DNA of 64,000 nucleotides from Verrucomicrobium spinosum DSM 4136 = JCM 18804 (GCF_000172155.1 NZ_ABIZ01000001.1:1240001-1304000), one strand, 5' to 3'. Shown: positions 1 to 9,745, numbered from the stretch's first letter. A program made the numbers and translations. Notes: generated by a model from the letters alone, not told the origin.

Positions 1-449
1 GAGGCCGGACCTTCGGTCCTTTTGAACCTGTGATCTCACCAACTGGAACCTCAATGCGCCACCCTGACGCCGATCCCATTCTGAAACCCATTGGCAGTCA
101 AAACAGCGGTGCCATCACTTTTCCCTGATGGCATTGGGCTACAGTCCGATGTCCCTCCGGGACTTGAGGCGGGACTTGCGCGCAGGGTGGGCCCGGAGTT
201 CTCAAGGAGCGGCGAGGTGTTGGCGATGTTGGGAAGAAGTTGACTCCTCGGCCTGCCGTTTGCGGTGCAAGTGTGCGAGGGATGAAGCGGAGGAAGAGCT
301 TCATCGTCCCGCATGCGGGAAGGATCTACGAACAACTTCCATCATCCCCAACCAAGCACGAAAATCCAACGCAGGCTGACGCATGTACTCCGTACAGCTA
401 CACTCCCAACACCTTGACGCACTGGCCACTGACGCACTGCCTTACTGGC
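1..449. repeat. Intergenic repeat cluster, no gene seen
   Basis: No convincing coding sequence is visible. The stretch opens with a GGCCGGACCTTCGGTCC hairpin that belongs to the REP-like family seen elsewhere in the window (about 5790, 25530, 50550). At 117-138 it carries TTTCCCTGATGGCAT, a motif that recurs on either strand at about 5720, 25235, 25585 and 41890. A GTCCCGCATGCGGGA palindrome sits near 307, and the end (386-445) has the ACTCCGTACAGCT plus GACGCACTG repeats also found at 37060-37200. A minus-strand reading frame at 51-335 looks random, rich in Pro, Ser and Arg, and was not called. Confidence 0.6.
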
Positions 450-2696
450 TCAAGGAAGCGGGAAGCTGCGATTGATGTCGGCTACGGTGCGCTTGATGTT
501 GTCCAGAATCACCGGTTTGTCGCGATACTCCAGCGCCTCGTGGATGAGGGCGGCGATCTGCTTCATCTCGGGCTCCTTCATGCCGCGGGTGGTGACGGCG
601 GGCGTGCCCATGCGGATGCCCCCGCCCAGGGTGATCTTTTCCGTGTCGAACGGAATGCCGTTCTTGTTTACGGTGATGCCGGCGAGGTCGAGCGTCTCCT
701 GGGCGAGTTTGCCATTGAGGCCGCGGGGGCGGAGGTCCACGAGCATGACATGGTTGTCCGTGCCGCCGCTGACGATGCGGTAGCCGTGGGAGGTCATGGC
801 ATTGGCCAGGGCCTGGGCGTTGCGCACCACCTGCTGTTGATACGCCCTGAAGGAGGGCTGGAGGGCTTCATGGAAACAAACCGCCTTGGCCGCGATCACG
901 TGCATGAGTGGTCCGCCTTGCACACCGGGGAAGACCTGGGAGTTGATCTTCCTGGCCAGATCCTCGTTGTTCGTCAGCACAATGCCGCCGCGGGGGCCGC
1001 GCAGGCTCTTGTGCGTGGTGGAGGTGACGAAGTCTGCATGGGGCATGGGGCTGGGATGCACGCCGCCTGCCACGAGGCCGGCGATGTGGGCCATGTCCAC
1101 AAAGAGGTAGGCCCCCACGCTCTTGGCGATCTCCGCCATGCGGGCGAAGTCGATGATGCGGGGATAGGCGCTGGCCCCGGCAGTGATCATCTTGGGCTTG
1201 CACTCCTCGGCTTTCTTGGCCAGCGCGTCGTAGTCGATCCGCTCGTCCTTTGGGCTCACGCCGTAGTGCACCACTTCGTAGAAGCGGCCGGAGAAGTTGG
1301 CCTTGTTGCCGTGGGTAAGGTGCCCGCCGTGGCTCAAGTCCATGGTCAGGATCCGGTCACCGGGATCCAGCACGGAGAAATAGACGGCCGCGTTTGCCTG
1401 GGATCCGCTGTGGGGCTGCACGTTGGCGTACTTGGCGCCAAAGAGCTGGCAGAGACGGTCAATCGCGAGCTGCTCCACCTTGTCCACCTCTTCGCAGCCG
1501 CCGTACCAGCGCCTGCCTGGGTAGCCTTCGGCGTACTTGTTGGTGAGGCAGGTCCCCTGGGCGGCCTGCACGGCGCGGCTGGCGAAGTTCTCGCTCGCAA
1601 TGAGCTCGATGTTGTTCTGCTGGCGGTGTTCCTCTGCGACGATGAGCTCGGCGATGGCCGGGTCCACCTGCTTGATCACATCTGCCGCGCGCTTGCGCAG
1701 GGAGTTCATCTTGTCCACCCGGCGGGCATGGCGGCCGCCTTCGAAGGGGGTGGAGACGAAGGTTTCCACGATCTCGACCGCGTCATCCAGAGAGGTGGTG
1801 GCACCAGCCAGGCAGACCACGTTGGAGTTGTTGTGCTCCCGGGTCACCTTGGCGGTGGCCACATTGTGGACCAGAGCGGCCTGGATGCCGGGGTGGCGGT
1901 TGGCCGTGATGCTCATGCCGATGCCGGTGGTGCAGACCAGTACGCCCGCGCTCACCTCGCCGCTGAGGACGCGGTGGCAGACGGCTTCGGCAAAGTCAGG
2001 GTAGTCCACGCTGCCCTTCCCGTGGGTGCCGAGATCGCTCACGGGGTAACCTTTGGAGCGGAGGCGGGCCACAATGGCGTCTTTCATCTCCAGACCCCCG
2101 TGATCCGTCCCGATGGCGACGGCGGGGAGCTTCACCGCGGGGGGGGGGGCCACCGTCGGGTCGGCCGGGGTGGCGCTTTCTGCGGTGGGGACGGCAGCGG
2201 CTTCTCCAGCCTCTTGGGTGGAGCCGTTCTGCTTGTCAAACGTCTGGTCGATGTAGGCGACCACGCTGGGCAGGACCTTGAGCAGGATGTCGCGAGTCTC
2301 TTCGTAGGCGTCGAGCCCAGCGCCGAAGGGGTCGTGCACATCCCGGCCCCGCAGTTCGTCATCGGCGGCAAATTCGCTCACCAGATAGGCCTTGTCGGAG
2401 GCCTCGGGGAACATCATCTCGATGGCACGCAGGTGCCCCTCAGACAGGGCAAAGATGTGCGTCACGTCATCCAGGAGCTCCTTGGAGACCTGCTGGCTCT
2501 TGAATCCAGGCAGATCCAGGCCCATGCGGCGCAGCAGTTCCACCGTGTTGCGGCTGGCGCTGTCTCCCGGGTAGGCACCTACTCCGGCGGAGAGGACCTG
2601 GTAGTCGCGGCGTTCCTTGACGAGATCGCGGAAGAGGGCCTCCGCCATCGGGCTGCGGCAGGTGTTGCCGGTGCACACAAAGAGGACGCGTTTCAA
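450..2696 (-). CDS. glyA: Low-MW phosphatase / ribose-5-phosphate isomerase B / serine hydroxymethyltransferase fusion
   Basis: One uninterrupted frame of about 748 aa carries three enzymes. Residues 1-150 are a low-molecular-weight tyrosine phosphatase/arsenate reductase-like domain with the CTGNTCRS P-loop and a VHDPFG acid loop. An Ala/Pro/Thr linker (about 150-183) follows. Residues about 185-330 are RpiB ([26 protein letters not shown]). From Met330 to the end is full-length SHMT (GlyA), with ELIASEN and PLP lysine TTHKS; it interconverts serine and glycine with folate one-carbon transfer. The start is uncertain: TTG at 2696 places MKRVLFVC at the domain edge, because an upstream extension would run through the divergent gene at 2820. 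GlyA alone could start at 1709. The linker contains an 11-C tract (2139-2149). Cytoplasmic. All three active-site motifs look intact. Confidence 0.88.
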   Translation of the reverse strand: MKRVLFVCTGNTCRSPMAEALFRDLVKERRDYQVLSAGVGAYPGDSASRNTVELLRRMGLDLPGFKSQQVSKELLDDVTHIFALSEGHLRAIEMMFPEASDKAYLVSEFAADDELRGRDVHDPFGAGLDAYEETRDILLKVLPSVVAYIDQTFDKQNGSTQEAGEAAAVPTAESATPADPTVAPPPAVKLPAVAIGTDHGGLEMKDAIVARLRSKGYPVSDLGTHGKGSVDYPDFAEAVCHRVLSGEVSAGVLVCTTGIGMSITANRHPGIQAALVHNVATAKVTREHNNSNVVCLAGATTSLDDAVEIVETFVSTPFEGGRHARRVDKMNSLRKRAADVIKQVDPAIAELIVAEEHRQQNNIELIASENFASRAVQAAQGTCLTNKYAEGYPGRRWYGGCEEVDKVEQLAIDRLCQLFGAKYANVQPHSGSQANAAVYFSVLDPGDRILTMDLSHGGHLTHGNKANFSGRFYEVVHYGVSPKDERIDYDALAKKAEECKPKMITAGASAYPRIIDFARMAEIAKSVGAYLFVDMAHIAGLVAGGVHPSPMPHADFVTSTTHKSLRGPRGGIVLTNNEDLARKINSQVFPGVQGGPLMHVIAAKAVCFHEALQPSFRAYQQQVVRNAQALANAMTSHGYRIVSGGTDNHVMLVDLRPRGLNGKLAQETLDLAGITVNKNGIPFDTEKITLGGGIRMGTPAVTTRGMKEPEMKQIAALIHEALEYRDKPVILDNIKRTVADINRSFPLP

Positions 2697-2819
2697 GGGC
2701 AGGATAGGTAAGGGTTGGTCGGAAGCGGGGGCAGTGAAAATGCCCCCTCCCACCGGGTTTGTCAAAGCCGCGGCGAAGTTTGGCTTTTCAACGGCACGCT
2801 CCCCGCTACTGTCCCCCGC

Positions 2820-3191
2820 ATGCTTCAGATTGTTTTCAATGAGATCAGCGCCTCCGAATTGTCCCGGCTGCCGACCCCGGTGCAGTTCACCCTGCTGGAG
2901 GCATTGAACATTCAGCCTGAAGACGTGGACCAGAACCGGATCGAGCAGCGCTTTGGCGTCATCCTGCGCGGTGCGGGCAAGCTCTACCGCTGTCGTGCGG
3001 GCGACTACCGCATCTACTTCGCGGTGGAGGACTCGCACGTGAATGTGCACCGCGTGCTGCATGGCAACACGCTCAAGGACTTCCTTTTCCGCAGCAACCT
3101 CGGCAGCGCCGGGGAGGATGAAGTCCTTGGGGAATCAAAAAGTTTCTGGAAACTCATTGAAGAGGGCGAGCGCACCCTGAAGATGGTCTGA
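2820..3191 (+). CDS. RelE/ParE-like orphan protein
   Basis: This 123-aa protein has the core of the RelE/ParE fold: a run of small helices, then [15 protein letters not shown] followed by [10 protein letters not shown]. In toxins of this family that arrangement forms the beta-sheet that binds the ribosome or gyrase. No antitoxin-sized gene lies beside it; the neighbours are the divergent phosphatase/RpiB/GlyA fusion, 123 bp away, and corA downstream. The C-terminal tail (about 35 aa, acidic then ending [10 protein letters not shown]) extends past the usual fold. It may be a domesticated housekeeping member rather than an active toxin. ATG 2820 was chosen because homology-like sequence begins [10 protein letters not shown]; an upstream in-frame start at 2715 would add unlikely sequence. 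Confidence 0.65.
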   Translation: MLQIVFNEISASELSRLPTPVQFTLLEALNIQPEDVDQNRIEQRFGVILRGAGKLYRCRAGDYRIYFAVEDSHVNVHRVLHGNTLKDFLFRSNLGSAGEDEVLGESKSFWKLIEEGERTLKMV

Positions 3192-3229
3192 GCCGCACCG
3201 CGGGCCGGGACGGCGAGACCAGATTCCTT

Positions 3230-4444
3230 ATGAATCCAACGACTCCGCCTGATCCCGATCGCAAAAAGAACCCCTCCAGTCTCGATGAAGATCTGGAGGT
3301 GGGGGCCTCTGGAGAAGACAGGGCCTGCGATCGACCCCGCTTCCTCCTGCCGCGCCTCTTCGGCCGTGCGCCGGGGAGCGCCCCTGGCATCGAGGTGGCG
3401 GATCTGGGCAAGATGACCAGCAGTCCGGACCGCGTCATTGTGACCTGTATCGACTACGCCCCGTCTGAGGTGTGTGCCGTCGATATCCTGGACATCGATG
3501 ACTTTCTGGCCCAGCACCGCCCCGCCTGGTCCTCTGTGAGGTGGATCAATGTGGACGGGCTCACCGACATGAAGGTGATCCAGGCCCTGGTGGCGAAGTA
3601 TGATCTGCACCCGCTGGCGGTGGAGGATACGCTGAACCCCTGCACCCGCCCCAAGGTGGAGATCTACCCTGGGGATGACGGGCATCAGGCCCGGCTCTTC
3701 CTGGTGGCCAAGATGATCTCCATGGAAAAGAAGGGGCTGCACTGTGAGCAGATCTCGTTTTTCGTAGGCAAGCACACGTTGCTGACCTTCCAGCCCACGC
3801 GCGGAGACATCTGGGATCCGGTACGCCAGCGCATATGCAAGTCTGGATCCCGCATCCGGCAGAATGATGTGAGCTTCCTGCTCTACACGTTGTTGGACGC
3901 GATCGTGGACCAGTGTTTCCCCGTGTTGGGGGACTACAGCGACCGTCTGGAGGACCTGGAGGAAGAAGTGCTCCTCCGGCCCACGCCGGCAGTGATCAAC
4001 CGCATCCATCACCTCAAGCACGAGCTGCTCCTGCTCCGCCGGGAGTTCTGGCCCATGCGGGAGCTGATTCATGGTCTGCAGCGGCTGGATCATGACTTGT
4101 TCTCCGAGACCGCCTCCCTCTTCATGAGGGATGTCTATGATCATGCCGTGCAGGTCATTGAGCTCATGGAGACCTACCGGGAAGTCAGCATCTCCATCAT
4201 GGAGACCTACATGAATGCGATGAGCCACCGCATGAACCAGACCATGAAGGTGCTCACCGTGCTCTCCACCATCTTCATGCCCCTGTCCTTCCTGGCGGGT
4301 GTGTATGGCATGAACTTCCAGCACATGCCGGAGTTGGAGACCGGGTGGGCCTATCCCTGGTTTTACCCCATCGGCTTCTGGGCCATCTGTGTGACTATTG
4401 TTTCCGGCATGTTCTTCTTGTTCAAGAAGAAGAAATGGCTCTAG
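3230..4444 (+). CDS. corA: CorA-type magnesium/cobalt transporter
   Basis: The 404-aa protein matches CorA: a large soluble N-terminal domain, a long coiled helix rich in Glu/Leu (about 230-330), then two C-terminal membrane helices. The first helix ends in the selectivity motif YGMNF, and the second is followed by a Lys-rich cytoplasmic tail (FKKKKWL). CorA forms a pentameric Mg2+ channel in the inner membrane gated by cytoplasmic Mg2+. The extra N-terminal segment (first 60 residues, Pro/Asp/Lys rich) is probably disordered. It starts 38 bp after the RelE-like gene, so the two may be cotranscribed. Confidence 0.92.
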   Translation: MNPTTPPDPDRKKNPSSLDEDLEVGASGEDRACDRPRFLLPRLFGRAPGSAPGIEVADLGKMTSSPDRVIVTCIDYAPSEVCAVDILDIDDFLAQHRPAWSSVRWINVDGLTDMKVIQALVAKYDLHPLAVEDTLNPCTRPKVEIYPGDDGHQARLFLVAKMISMEKKGLHCEQISFFVGKHTLLTFQPTRGDIWDPVRQRICKSGSRIRQNDVSFLLYTLLDAIVDQCFPVLGDYSDRLEDLEEEVLLRPTPAVINRIHHLKHELLLLRREFWPMRELIHGLQRLDHDLFSETASLFMRDVYDHAVQVIELMETYREVSISIMETYMNAMSHRMNQTMKVLTVLSTIFMPLSFLAGVYGMNFQHMPELETGWAYPWFYPIGFWAICVTIVSGMFFLFKKKKWL

Positions 4445-4520
4445 GGAGACGGGTGCCTGTGGAATGTGTGCTCCGCTGCCTGAGGCGGGGACGTATTCCT
4501 GTTTTCCCCCGTTCCTCTCT

Positions 4521-5684
4521 ATGACGCTCGACGAACTTCTCGCCTCTGAAGCCACCCGCACTGCTGAGTTCCCCGTGGCGGAGAAAAGCATCTTCATGGC
4601 GCACGCGGGCGTGTGCATCCTGCCGCGGCGTGTCACCCGGGCCATGCAGGAGTATCTGGAGATGTGCTGCCTCCAGCACCAGGAGAGCGGGGACGTGTGG
4701 CGTCATCTCAATGAGACGCGAGTCATCGCGGGCAAGCTTATCGGGGCCCGGGCCAGCGAGATCTCCCTGCTCGGGCCCACCTCCCTGGGACTCAGCCTGG
4801 TGGCCAACGGACTGCCCTGGCAGGCGGGGGATGAGATCGTGTGTTATCACGATGACTACCCTGCCAATGTGTACCCCTGGATGGATCTGCAACGCCATGG
4901 CGTGGTGCTGAAGTTCATCAAGACCGGGGCCCCCGGGGCGATCACCGTGGAGTCCGTGGAGCAGGCGCTCACGCCCAGGACGAAGCTCGTGGCCCTGGCC
5001 TCGTGTCACTTCTTCACCGGCTGCCGGATCGATGTGAATGCCATCGGCCGCATGCTGCGCCAGCGGGGTGTGCTCTTCTGCCTGGATGCCATCCAGACGC
5101 TCGGCGCCTTTGACACCTCCGTGGAGCATGTGGACTTTCTCAGCGCGGATGCCCACAAGTGGATGCTGGGACCGATGGCGGCCGGCATTTTCTACGTGCG
5201 AGATGAGGTTCAGGAAATGCTGCGCCCCAGCCTGGTGGGGGCGTGGAACGTGAGCTCGCCCAACTTCATCGCCCAGGACGAAGTGGTCTTTGAAAAAGGT
5301 GGCCGCCGGTATGAGCCGGGTGTGCTCAATGCCGCGGGACTCTATGGCATGAGGGCGGGGTTGGAGATGCTGCTGGAGTTTGGCATGGAAAACGTCAGCA
5401 ACCGCCTGCTCACGCTGAAGCGGCATCTTGTGCCCCGGCTGGAGGCCCTCGGGTTCGAGGTATTGCCACCCACGGATGGGGCGGCGGCCTCCGGCATCAC
5501 CACCGCCACGCGCAGTGGCGGCGTGCCGCTGGAGCGGGTGTTCGAGCACCTGGCCGCCCATCAGGTGGTCGTCTCCCTGCGCCACAACCGGGCGGGGGTG
5601 GCGCATCTGCGCTTCAGTCCGCACGTGTACAACACGGAAGCGGAGATCGACCGGGTGGTGGAAGTGATGGCCAGCGCAAACTGA
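4521..5684 (+). CDS. Class V aminotransferase (cysteine desulfurase/selenocysteine lyase-like)
   Basis: A 387-aa fold-type I PLP enzyme. The internal aldimine lysine is in SADAHKWMLGP, preceded by the Asp-containing CLDAIQTLG segment that contacts the PLP ring. The N-terminal FMAHAGVCILP and the C-terminal SLRHNRAGVAHLRFSPH are typical of class V enzymes related to isopenicillin-N epimerase and selenocysteine lyase. There is no clear SufS/IscS catalytic-Cys loop, so desulfurase activity is not established. ATG 4521 is preferred; an in-frame start at 4398 would overlap corA and add low-complexity sequence. Substrate unknown. Confidence 0.8.
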   Translation: MTLDELLASEATRTAEFPVAEKSIFMAHAGVCILPRRVTRAMQEYLEMCCLQHQESGDVWRHLNETRVIAGKLIGARASEISLLGPTSLGLSLVANGLPWQAGDEIVCYHDDYPANVYPWMDLQRHGVVLKFIKTGAPGAITVESVEQALTPRTKLVALASCHFFTGCRIDVNAIGRMLRQRGVLFCLDAIQTLGAFDTSVEHVDFLSADAHKWMLGPMAAGIFYVRDEVQEMLRPSLVGAWNVSSPNFIAQDEVVFEKGGRRYEPGVLNAAGLYGMRAGLEMLLEFGMENVSNRLLTLKRHLVPRLEALGFEVLPPTDGAAASGITTATRSGGVPLERVFEHLAAHQVVVSLRHNRAGVAHLRFSPHVYNTEAEIDRVVEVMASAN

Positions 5685-6100
5685 CGGGAGGGTCTCCGGT
5701 GATACAACGCTTAAAAGCGAATGCCATCAGGGAAAAAGGGCGAGGCCGATTGTCTCTCTTTTGCCAATGAACTGAGGGTTGGAGGCCCGGGCTGGTATGA
5801 CGCCGGACCGTTGGTCCTCAGTTTCATCATGAAACGATGTTGATCGCTCTGCCCAGTCTTATCCCTGCTGGCATTGGCATTTATGCGGGCAGGAAGCAGC
5901 CATCCAGTGCGGGGCTTCGGATCGCCCGCGGCTCATGACATGCGATCTGGCCTCCCTTCGTTCACCCGCTGGGGGCGGCGGTTCCCAGCCCGGACCAACC
6001 AAGCACCAAGCACTCGAAACATGGCAGGGCAAGTGAGGTGCTTCCTGCAAAAGACCGCCCAACACCCCACCCCCGACCCCTTGCCCACTGCCTCGTGAAC
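5685..6100. repeat. Intergenic REP-like repeats
   Basis: This 416-bp convergent spacer has no supported gene. It holds the shared CTTAAAAGCGAATGCCATCAGG element (about 5710-5737) and a GCCGGACCGTTGGTCCTCAG hairpin of the REP-like family (about 5800). The last 50 bases have CCTTGCCCACTGCC, related to the short GTGGGCA-type repeats at 24811. The position between two convergent genes fits where REP-type elements usually sit. Confidence 0.6.
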
Positions 6101-8392
6101 TCAAAGCTCCTTTGGCATCCAGGGCTCCAGCTTGCTCACTTCTGCTTTCGCACTCGAAGTAACAGGAATGCCCCAGAACTCAAAGAAGGGCCCAAGGTTC
6201 TTTTTTGTGATCTTGGAGAACCGGATCAGGAACTGATCGCGTTTTTCCTCATCGTTCTTGGGCGTGGGGCCAAAGGAGGGATCGGCAAAGGACCAGATGT
6301 ACTTCTTGTAGTTCTCCCAACCAAAGCCCTGCACGAGCTGAACATAGGTGGTGAGGGCATGGAAGGGGTCGCCTTTCCAGATGGCCCATTTCTCGCCTTG
6401 ATCCTTGGCTTTCTTCGCAGCGTCGATGTGTTTCTTGATGGACTCCGGGCTCACGCCGCCGTGGCCGATCAAGAGTTCCTTCTTGAGCACCTCGGTGTAA
6501 CAATAGAGGCCAAAGACGTTGTTGGTGACTTCGCCGGTGCCTTCGAAGGTGAAGTTGCCGCGCTGATGGTTGTGGCCGATCTCGTGGTAGAAGCCCCAGC
6601 CGGGATACTTGATGCGGCCGTAGGTCACCATCTCCGCAGACTCCGGGGTGTGAATCATGATGGGGTAACCAGAGTGCATGAAGCCGGCGCTGATCTGGAC
6701 ATCGGCCACCATGCGTTCCGGGCGGGTGCGTTCGGCGGTCTGGTTCGAGATGTCATCCTGCGCCGTGACCACCCGGTCCCAGAACTCCATGAGCTCGGTG
6801 GGATTGGTGATCTTGCGGGCGACTTCGCTGGGCAGGCTCACCACCATCTTCTCACCGGCGAGTTCCGCCCAGGGGCCCTGGGCCTTTTTGATGTTGTTCC
6901 ACTGCTCATCAGTGTCACGCCCCAGCTTGAAGTAAGGCGACTCGACCGCGCCGGCGATTTTCACCTTGAACGGCTCCGAGGCATTTCGACGCGCCCTTCC
7001 CGGAACGGTGATGTACACCAGGCCACCAAACGCAGTGCCCATCTTGGTTTCGACATTCTCGATGCCCACGGTGCGGGTGATGTCTGGCGCACGACGCCAG
7101 CTCTCCAGGTGGTAGAGTGTGTCGCTGTGGCAGCCCACGCGAATGGAGAAACCATTCCCCACCATGGCTTCCGGCACGGTCACAGTGATGGGTTCACCCG
7201 CCACTGCGTAGAGGCCGGTGCTGGTCCACCCGTCGATGTTGGCATCCACGGTTATTTCCTTGGTGACACGAGGCGCGTCCTTGGCCGGCTGGCCGGGAAA
7301 CACGGCGGAGGCCGGGTGGGCGGCCACGGTGGGGCTGCTGGCCAGACGCAGTACGCGGGTCTCCATGCCCAGGCGGATGCGTTGCGAGGCGTGCTGGGCC
7401 ATCGTCAGGGGCTGCTCCCTGGTGGGCACGCCGGAGTCCCCTTCACCCAGCGCGCCCATGACGGCACCCTGGAGGGAGTTGCGCCCCGGAGGCTGGGCGG
7501 CCAGGGCCACCTGGATGGCGTTCGTGCCCTGGCCGATGTCGTCGGGGTTCAGGGAGGGGCCGCCTTCCCGCTGTTTTTTGATCGCGGTGATGGCGTCGAA
7601 GGCGTTCATCATGCGGGGCAGTTCTGTGCGGGCGGAGAACTGGCGGATGGTGGCGGCATCAAATCCACTGGAGTCAGTGAAGGCGAGTCCGGTGGGCATG
7701 ATGGCGTTGTTGAAGCCGTGGGCGATGCTCAGGGCCTTGCCGCCGCTCGTTTGTTCAAAGGCCCATCCCGTCATGGCCGCGATGATGCCGCCGCCTCCCT
7801 TGATGTACTCGATCGCTGCCTGGCCTTCGGCGGGATCGGTGATGCCCTGGGCATTGAGAATGACGACGTCATAGTCATTGAGCGTCTTCTTTTCCAGCGG
7901 GCCGTCCATCTTTTCGGCGCGGAGCCCTTTCTTGTCGAGGAAGGCGATGAGGTTGCTTCCCTTAACCCCGATGCGGGGCTTCTCCTTGTTGCCCACCCAG
8001 CGCACGGCATTGAGCAGCAGTGTGCCCATCCCGCCATCGCCGGCGTCCTCGGCGCTCAGATAGCTGTTGTGGCCGAAGAGCATGAGTCGGCCCTTGCCAT
8101 AGCCGGCGGCGGCGGCGAGGGCGAGCTCCGGTTTGCCGGTCTCGGCGGCGGAGATCACGGGGAAGGCCAGATTTCCCCAGATGGCCACCGGCCCGGGGGC
8201 TCCGAGCCTTGGGATCGAGGAAACGCCTGAAAGAATCTTGGCGCGTTCCGCGTTTTGCCATTCACCGGGTGTTGCGGCAGGTGTCGGAGCGGTGCCGGGC
8301 GCAGCGGGCCTGATGGGGAGGGCGGTCTGGGCGGTGCCCACGCCCTGGGACAGGGCCAGCAGGAGGGCGAGGGTGAGGGGCAGTGGTTTCAT
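6101..8392 (-). CDS. Secreted M60-family (enhancin/mucinase-like) zinc metallopeptidase
   Basis: A 763-aa protein with a Sec signal peptide (LTLALLLALSQGVGTAQ). Residues about 100-310 resemble a glutamine-amidotransferase/ThuA-like Rossmann module (LMLFGHNSYL, NDYDVVILNAQG, GGGGIIAAMTGWAF). The M60 catalytic part has HEIGHNHQ at residues 603-610 and the downstream GTGEVTNNVF glutamate. M60 peptidases characterised in gut bacteria cut O-glycosylated mucin-type proteins. It is the last gene of a leftward set with the phosphoesterase (126 bp upstream) and the XRE-cupin regulator. It probably acts in the periplasm or outside the cell. Substrate specificity is inferred from family only. Confidence 0.88.
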   Translation of the reverse strand: MKPLPLTLALLLALSQGVGTAQTALPIRPAAPGTAPTPAATPGEWQNAERAKILSGVSSIPRLGAPGPVAIWGNLAFPVISAAETGKPELALAAAAGYGKGRLMLFGHNSYLSAEDAGDGGMGTLLLNAVRWVGNKEKPRIGVKGSNLIAFLDKKGLRAEKMDGPLEKKTLNDYDVVILNAQGITDPAEGQAAIEYIKGGGGIIAAMTGWAFEQTSGGKALSIAHGFNNAIMPTGLAFTDSSGFDAATIRQFSARTELPRMMNAFDAITAIKKQREGGPSLNPDDIGQGTNAIQVALAAQPPGRNSLQGAVMGALGEGDSGVPTREQPLTMAQHASQRIRLGMETRVLRLASSPTVAAHPASAVFPGQPAKDAPRVTKEITVDANIDGWTSTGLYAVAGEPITVTVPEAMVGNGFSIRVGCHSDTLYHLESWRRAPDITRTVGIENVETKMGTAFGGLVYITVPGRARRNASEPFKVKIAGAVESPYFKLGRDTDEQWNNIKKAQGPWAELAGEKMVVSLPSEVARKITNPTELMEFWDRVVTAQDDISNQTAERTRPERMVADVQISAGFMHSGYPIMIHTPESAEMVTYGRIKYPGWGFYHEIGHNHQRGNFTFEGTGEVTNNVFGLYCYTEVLKKELLIGHGGVSPESIKKHIDAAKKAKDQGEKWAIWKGDPFHALTTYVQLVQGFGWENYKKYIWSFADPSFGPTPKNDEEKRDQFLIRFSKITKKNLGPFFEFWGIPVTSSAKAEVSKLEPWMPKEL

Positions 8393-8518
8393 GGCGGTGG
8401 GTGGATGGATGGGCGGGAGCGGAGACGATGAGCAGAGGGGGAACCGGGGCGTGGACAGGGAGCGCCGATCTTCCCTGGTTCCGGGAAAAACAGCGTGCGC
8501 AGGGGTCTGGGGCTGGCC

Positions 8519-9745
8519 TCAGGCGGGGCGGGCGGGCAGGATGACCTCCTGCAGCACGCTGCCATCAAGGCGGGACATGGTGACGGTGAGTTGTTGTTTG
8601 CTGGCGTGACCGCGTATGATCGTGGCGCGCTCCGGCTTGGGGCCGCCGCCCACCAGCTGGGCATAGGGCACGCTGGCATCAGCAGGCAGCCAGTGGGGCT
8701 CATGGGTGTGGCCGGAGATGACGAGTTGCACCCCGGCCTTCACCAGCAGGTCGTGCCACTTCGCCCGGCCATCGGCGCAGTATTCGCCGCCTTTTTTCTC
8801 ATCTTTCCAACGCAGAGGGATGTGGCAGAAGAGGATCTTGTACGGGGCGGACTTGAAGTGCGGCTTCTCGATCTCCTGCGCCAGCCACCGGGCCTGGAGC
8901 GTGCGGAAGGCGGCAAAGTCATTGAGCCCTGCATAGACTGGATGATCGTCCGGCTTGTCCTCGCCAGTGTCCAGCACGAGAGCTCCCACCGGACCCTGAC
9001 GGAAGGAGTAGTACCACTGCGTGCCCTCCACCTGGGTGAAGCGGGGCAGATGGCGGGCGGCCGGGCCGCGGACATCGTGATTGCCGCGGACAAAGAAGTA
9101 AGGGACGCCCGTGGCAAAGGCCACGCCCTTCGGGCTCAGGTACTGCTCCACCATCTTCTCCTCCTTGTAGATGTCATTGGTGACATCTCCGTTCCAGAGC
9201 AGGAAATCGCCGGGCTTTTCCTGATGGAGGGCGTGCAGCTTCTGCAGCGTCTCCGCCTGCTCGTGGGTGTCGTTCCAGACGGTGAAGGTCGTTTCCTCGG
9301 CCGAAGCGTTCAGGGTGCGGAAGGTGTGGACCGCGCTGTACACGGCCGGGCCGCGCTCGATCTTGTAAGCATTGCGGAAGTTCACCGGACTGGCTCCGAC
9401 ACGGTAGTGGTAGGTGGTGCCTGGTTTCAGGCCTTGCAGCCGGATCTTGAAGGTGCGCTCATCATACGGCATGAGGCCGCCGTCTGCACCGCCGGCCTTC
9501 TGGCCCAGGGCGGCCGTCTCGCCATATTCGATCCATCCCGAGCCGAAGCCGTTGGTCGCCCAGAGGATGCTGACGGCGTCTTCTGCAGGATGGGTCAGCA
9601 CCGGGGCGCTGGCGAAGCCAAACGGCGCAGCCTCAGGAGCAGGGGCCGCCGCCGGAGGGGTGTTGACGGCGGGTGCCTCTGCAGCGGCGACCGCGCCACC
9701 CACCGGGAACAACGTGCTGCAAGTGAGAAAGCGGCGTCTCTTCAT
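8519..9745 (-). CDS. Secreted calcineurin-like metallophosphoesterase
   Basis: The 408-aa protein starts MKRRRFLTCS, a Tat-like signal. A fibronectin-like purple-acid-phosphatase N domain follows (about 40-130, with GLKPGTTYHYRV), then the metallophosphoesterase core: NDTHEQ in place of the usual DxH, LLWNGDVTND, RGNHD and SGHTHEPHW. The metal ligands therefore look present. It should hydrolyse phosphomonoesters or diesters in the periplasm, substrate unknown. It lies 39 bp downstream of the XRE-cupin gene on the same strand and is likely cotranscribed with it. Confidence 0.85.
   Translation of the reverse strand: MKRRRFLTCSTLFPVGGAVAAAEAPAVNTPPAAAPAPEAAPFGFASAPVLTHPAEDAVSILWATNGFGSGWIEYGETAALGQKAGGADGGLMPYDERTFKIRLQGLKPGTTYHYRVGASPVNFRNAYKIERGPAVYSAVHTFRTLNASAEETTFTVWNDTHEQAETLQKLHALHQEKPGDFLLWNGDVTNDIYKEEKMVEQYLSPKGVAFATGVPYFFVRGNHDVRGPAARHLPRFTQVEGTQWYYSFRQGPVGALVLDTGEDKPDDHPVYAGLNDFAAFRTLQARWLAQEIEKPHFKSAPYKILFCHIPLRWKDEKKGGEYCADGRAKWHDLLVKAGVQLVISGHTHEPHWLPADASVPYAQLVGGGPKPERATIIRGHASKQQLTVTMSRLDGSVLQEVILPARPA

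Noticed and set aside
51-335. 94-aa minus-strand frame at the window start
   Set aside because: Pro/Ser/Arg-rich, overlaps repeat motifs, no neighbours or motifs.
240-2711. 823-aa plus-strand frame opposite the phosphatase/RpiB/GlyA fusion
   Set aside because: It is antisense to an unmistakable gene; long open frames opposite GC-rich genes are expected, and the translation shows no family motif.
4398-4520. Upstream extension of the class V aminotransferase
   Set aside because: It would overlap corA and add Cys/Ser/Arg-rich sequence unlike the family.
6038-8230. 730-aa plus-strand frame opposite the M60 peptidase
   Set aside because: Antisense shadow with Gly/His/Val-rich random composition and no domain.
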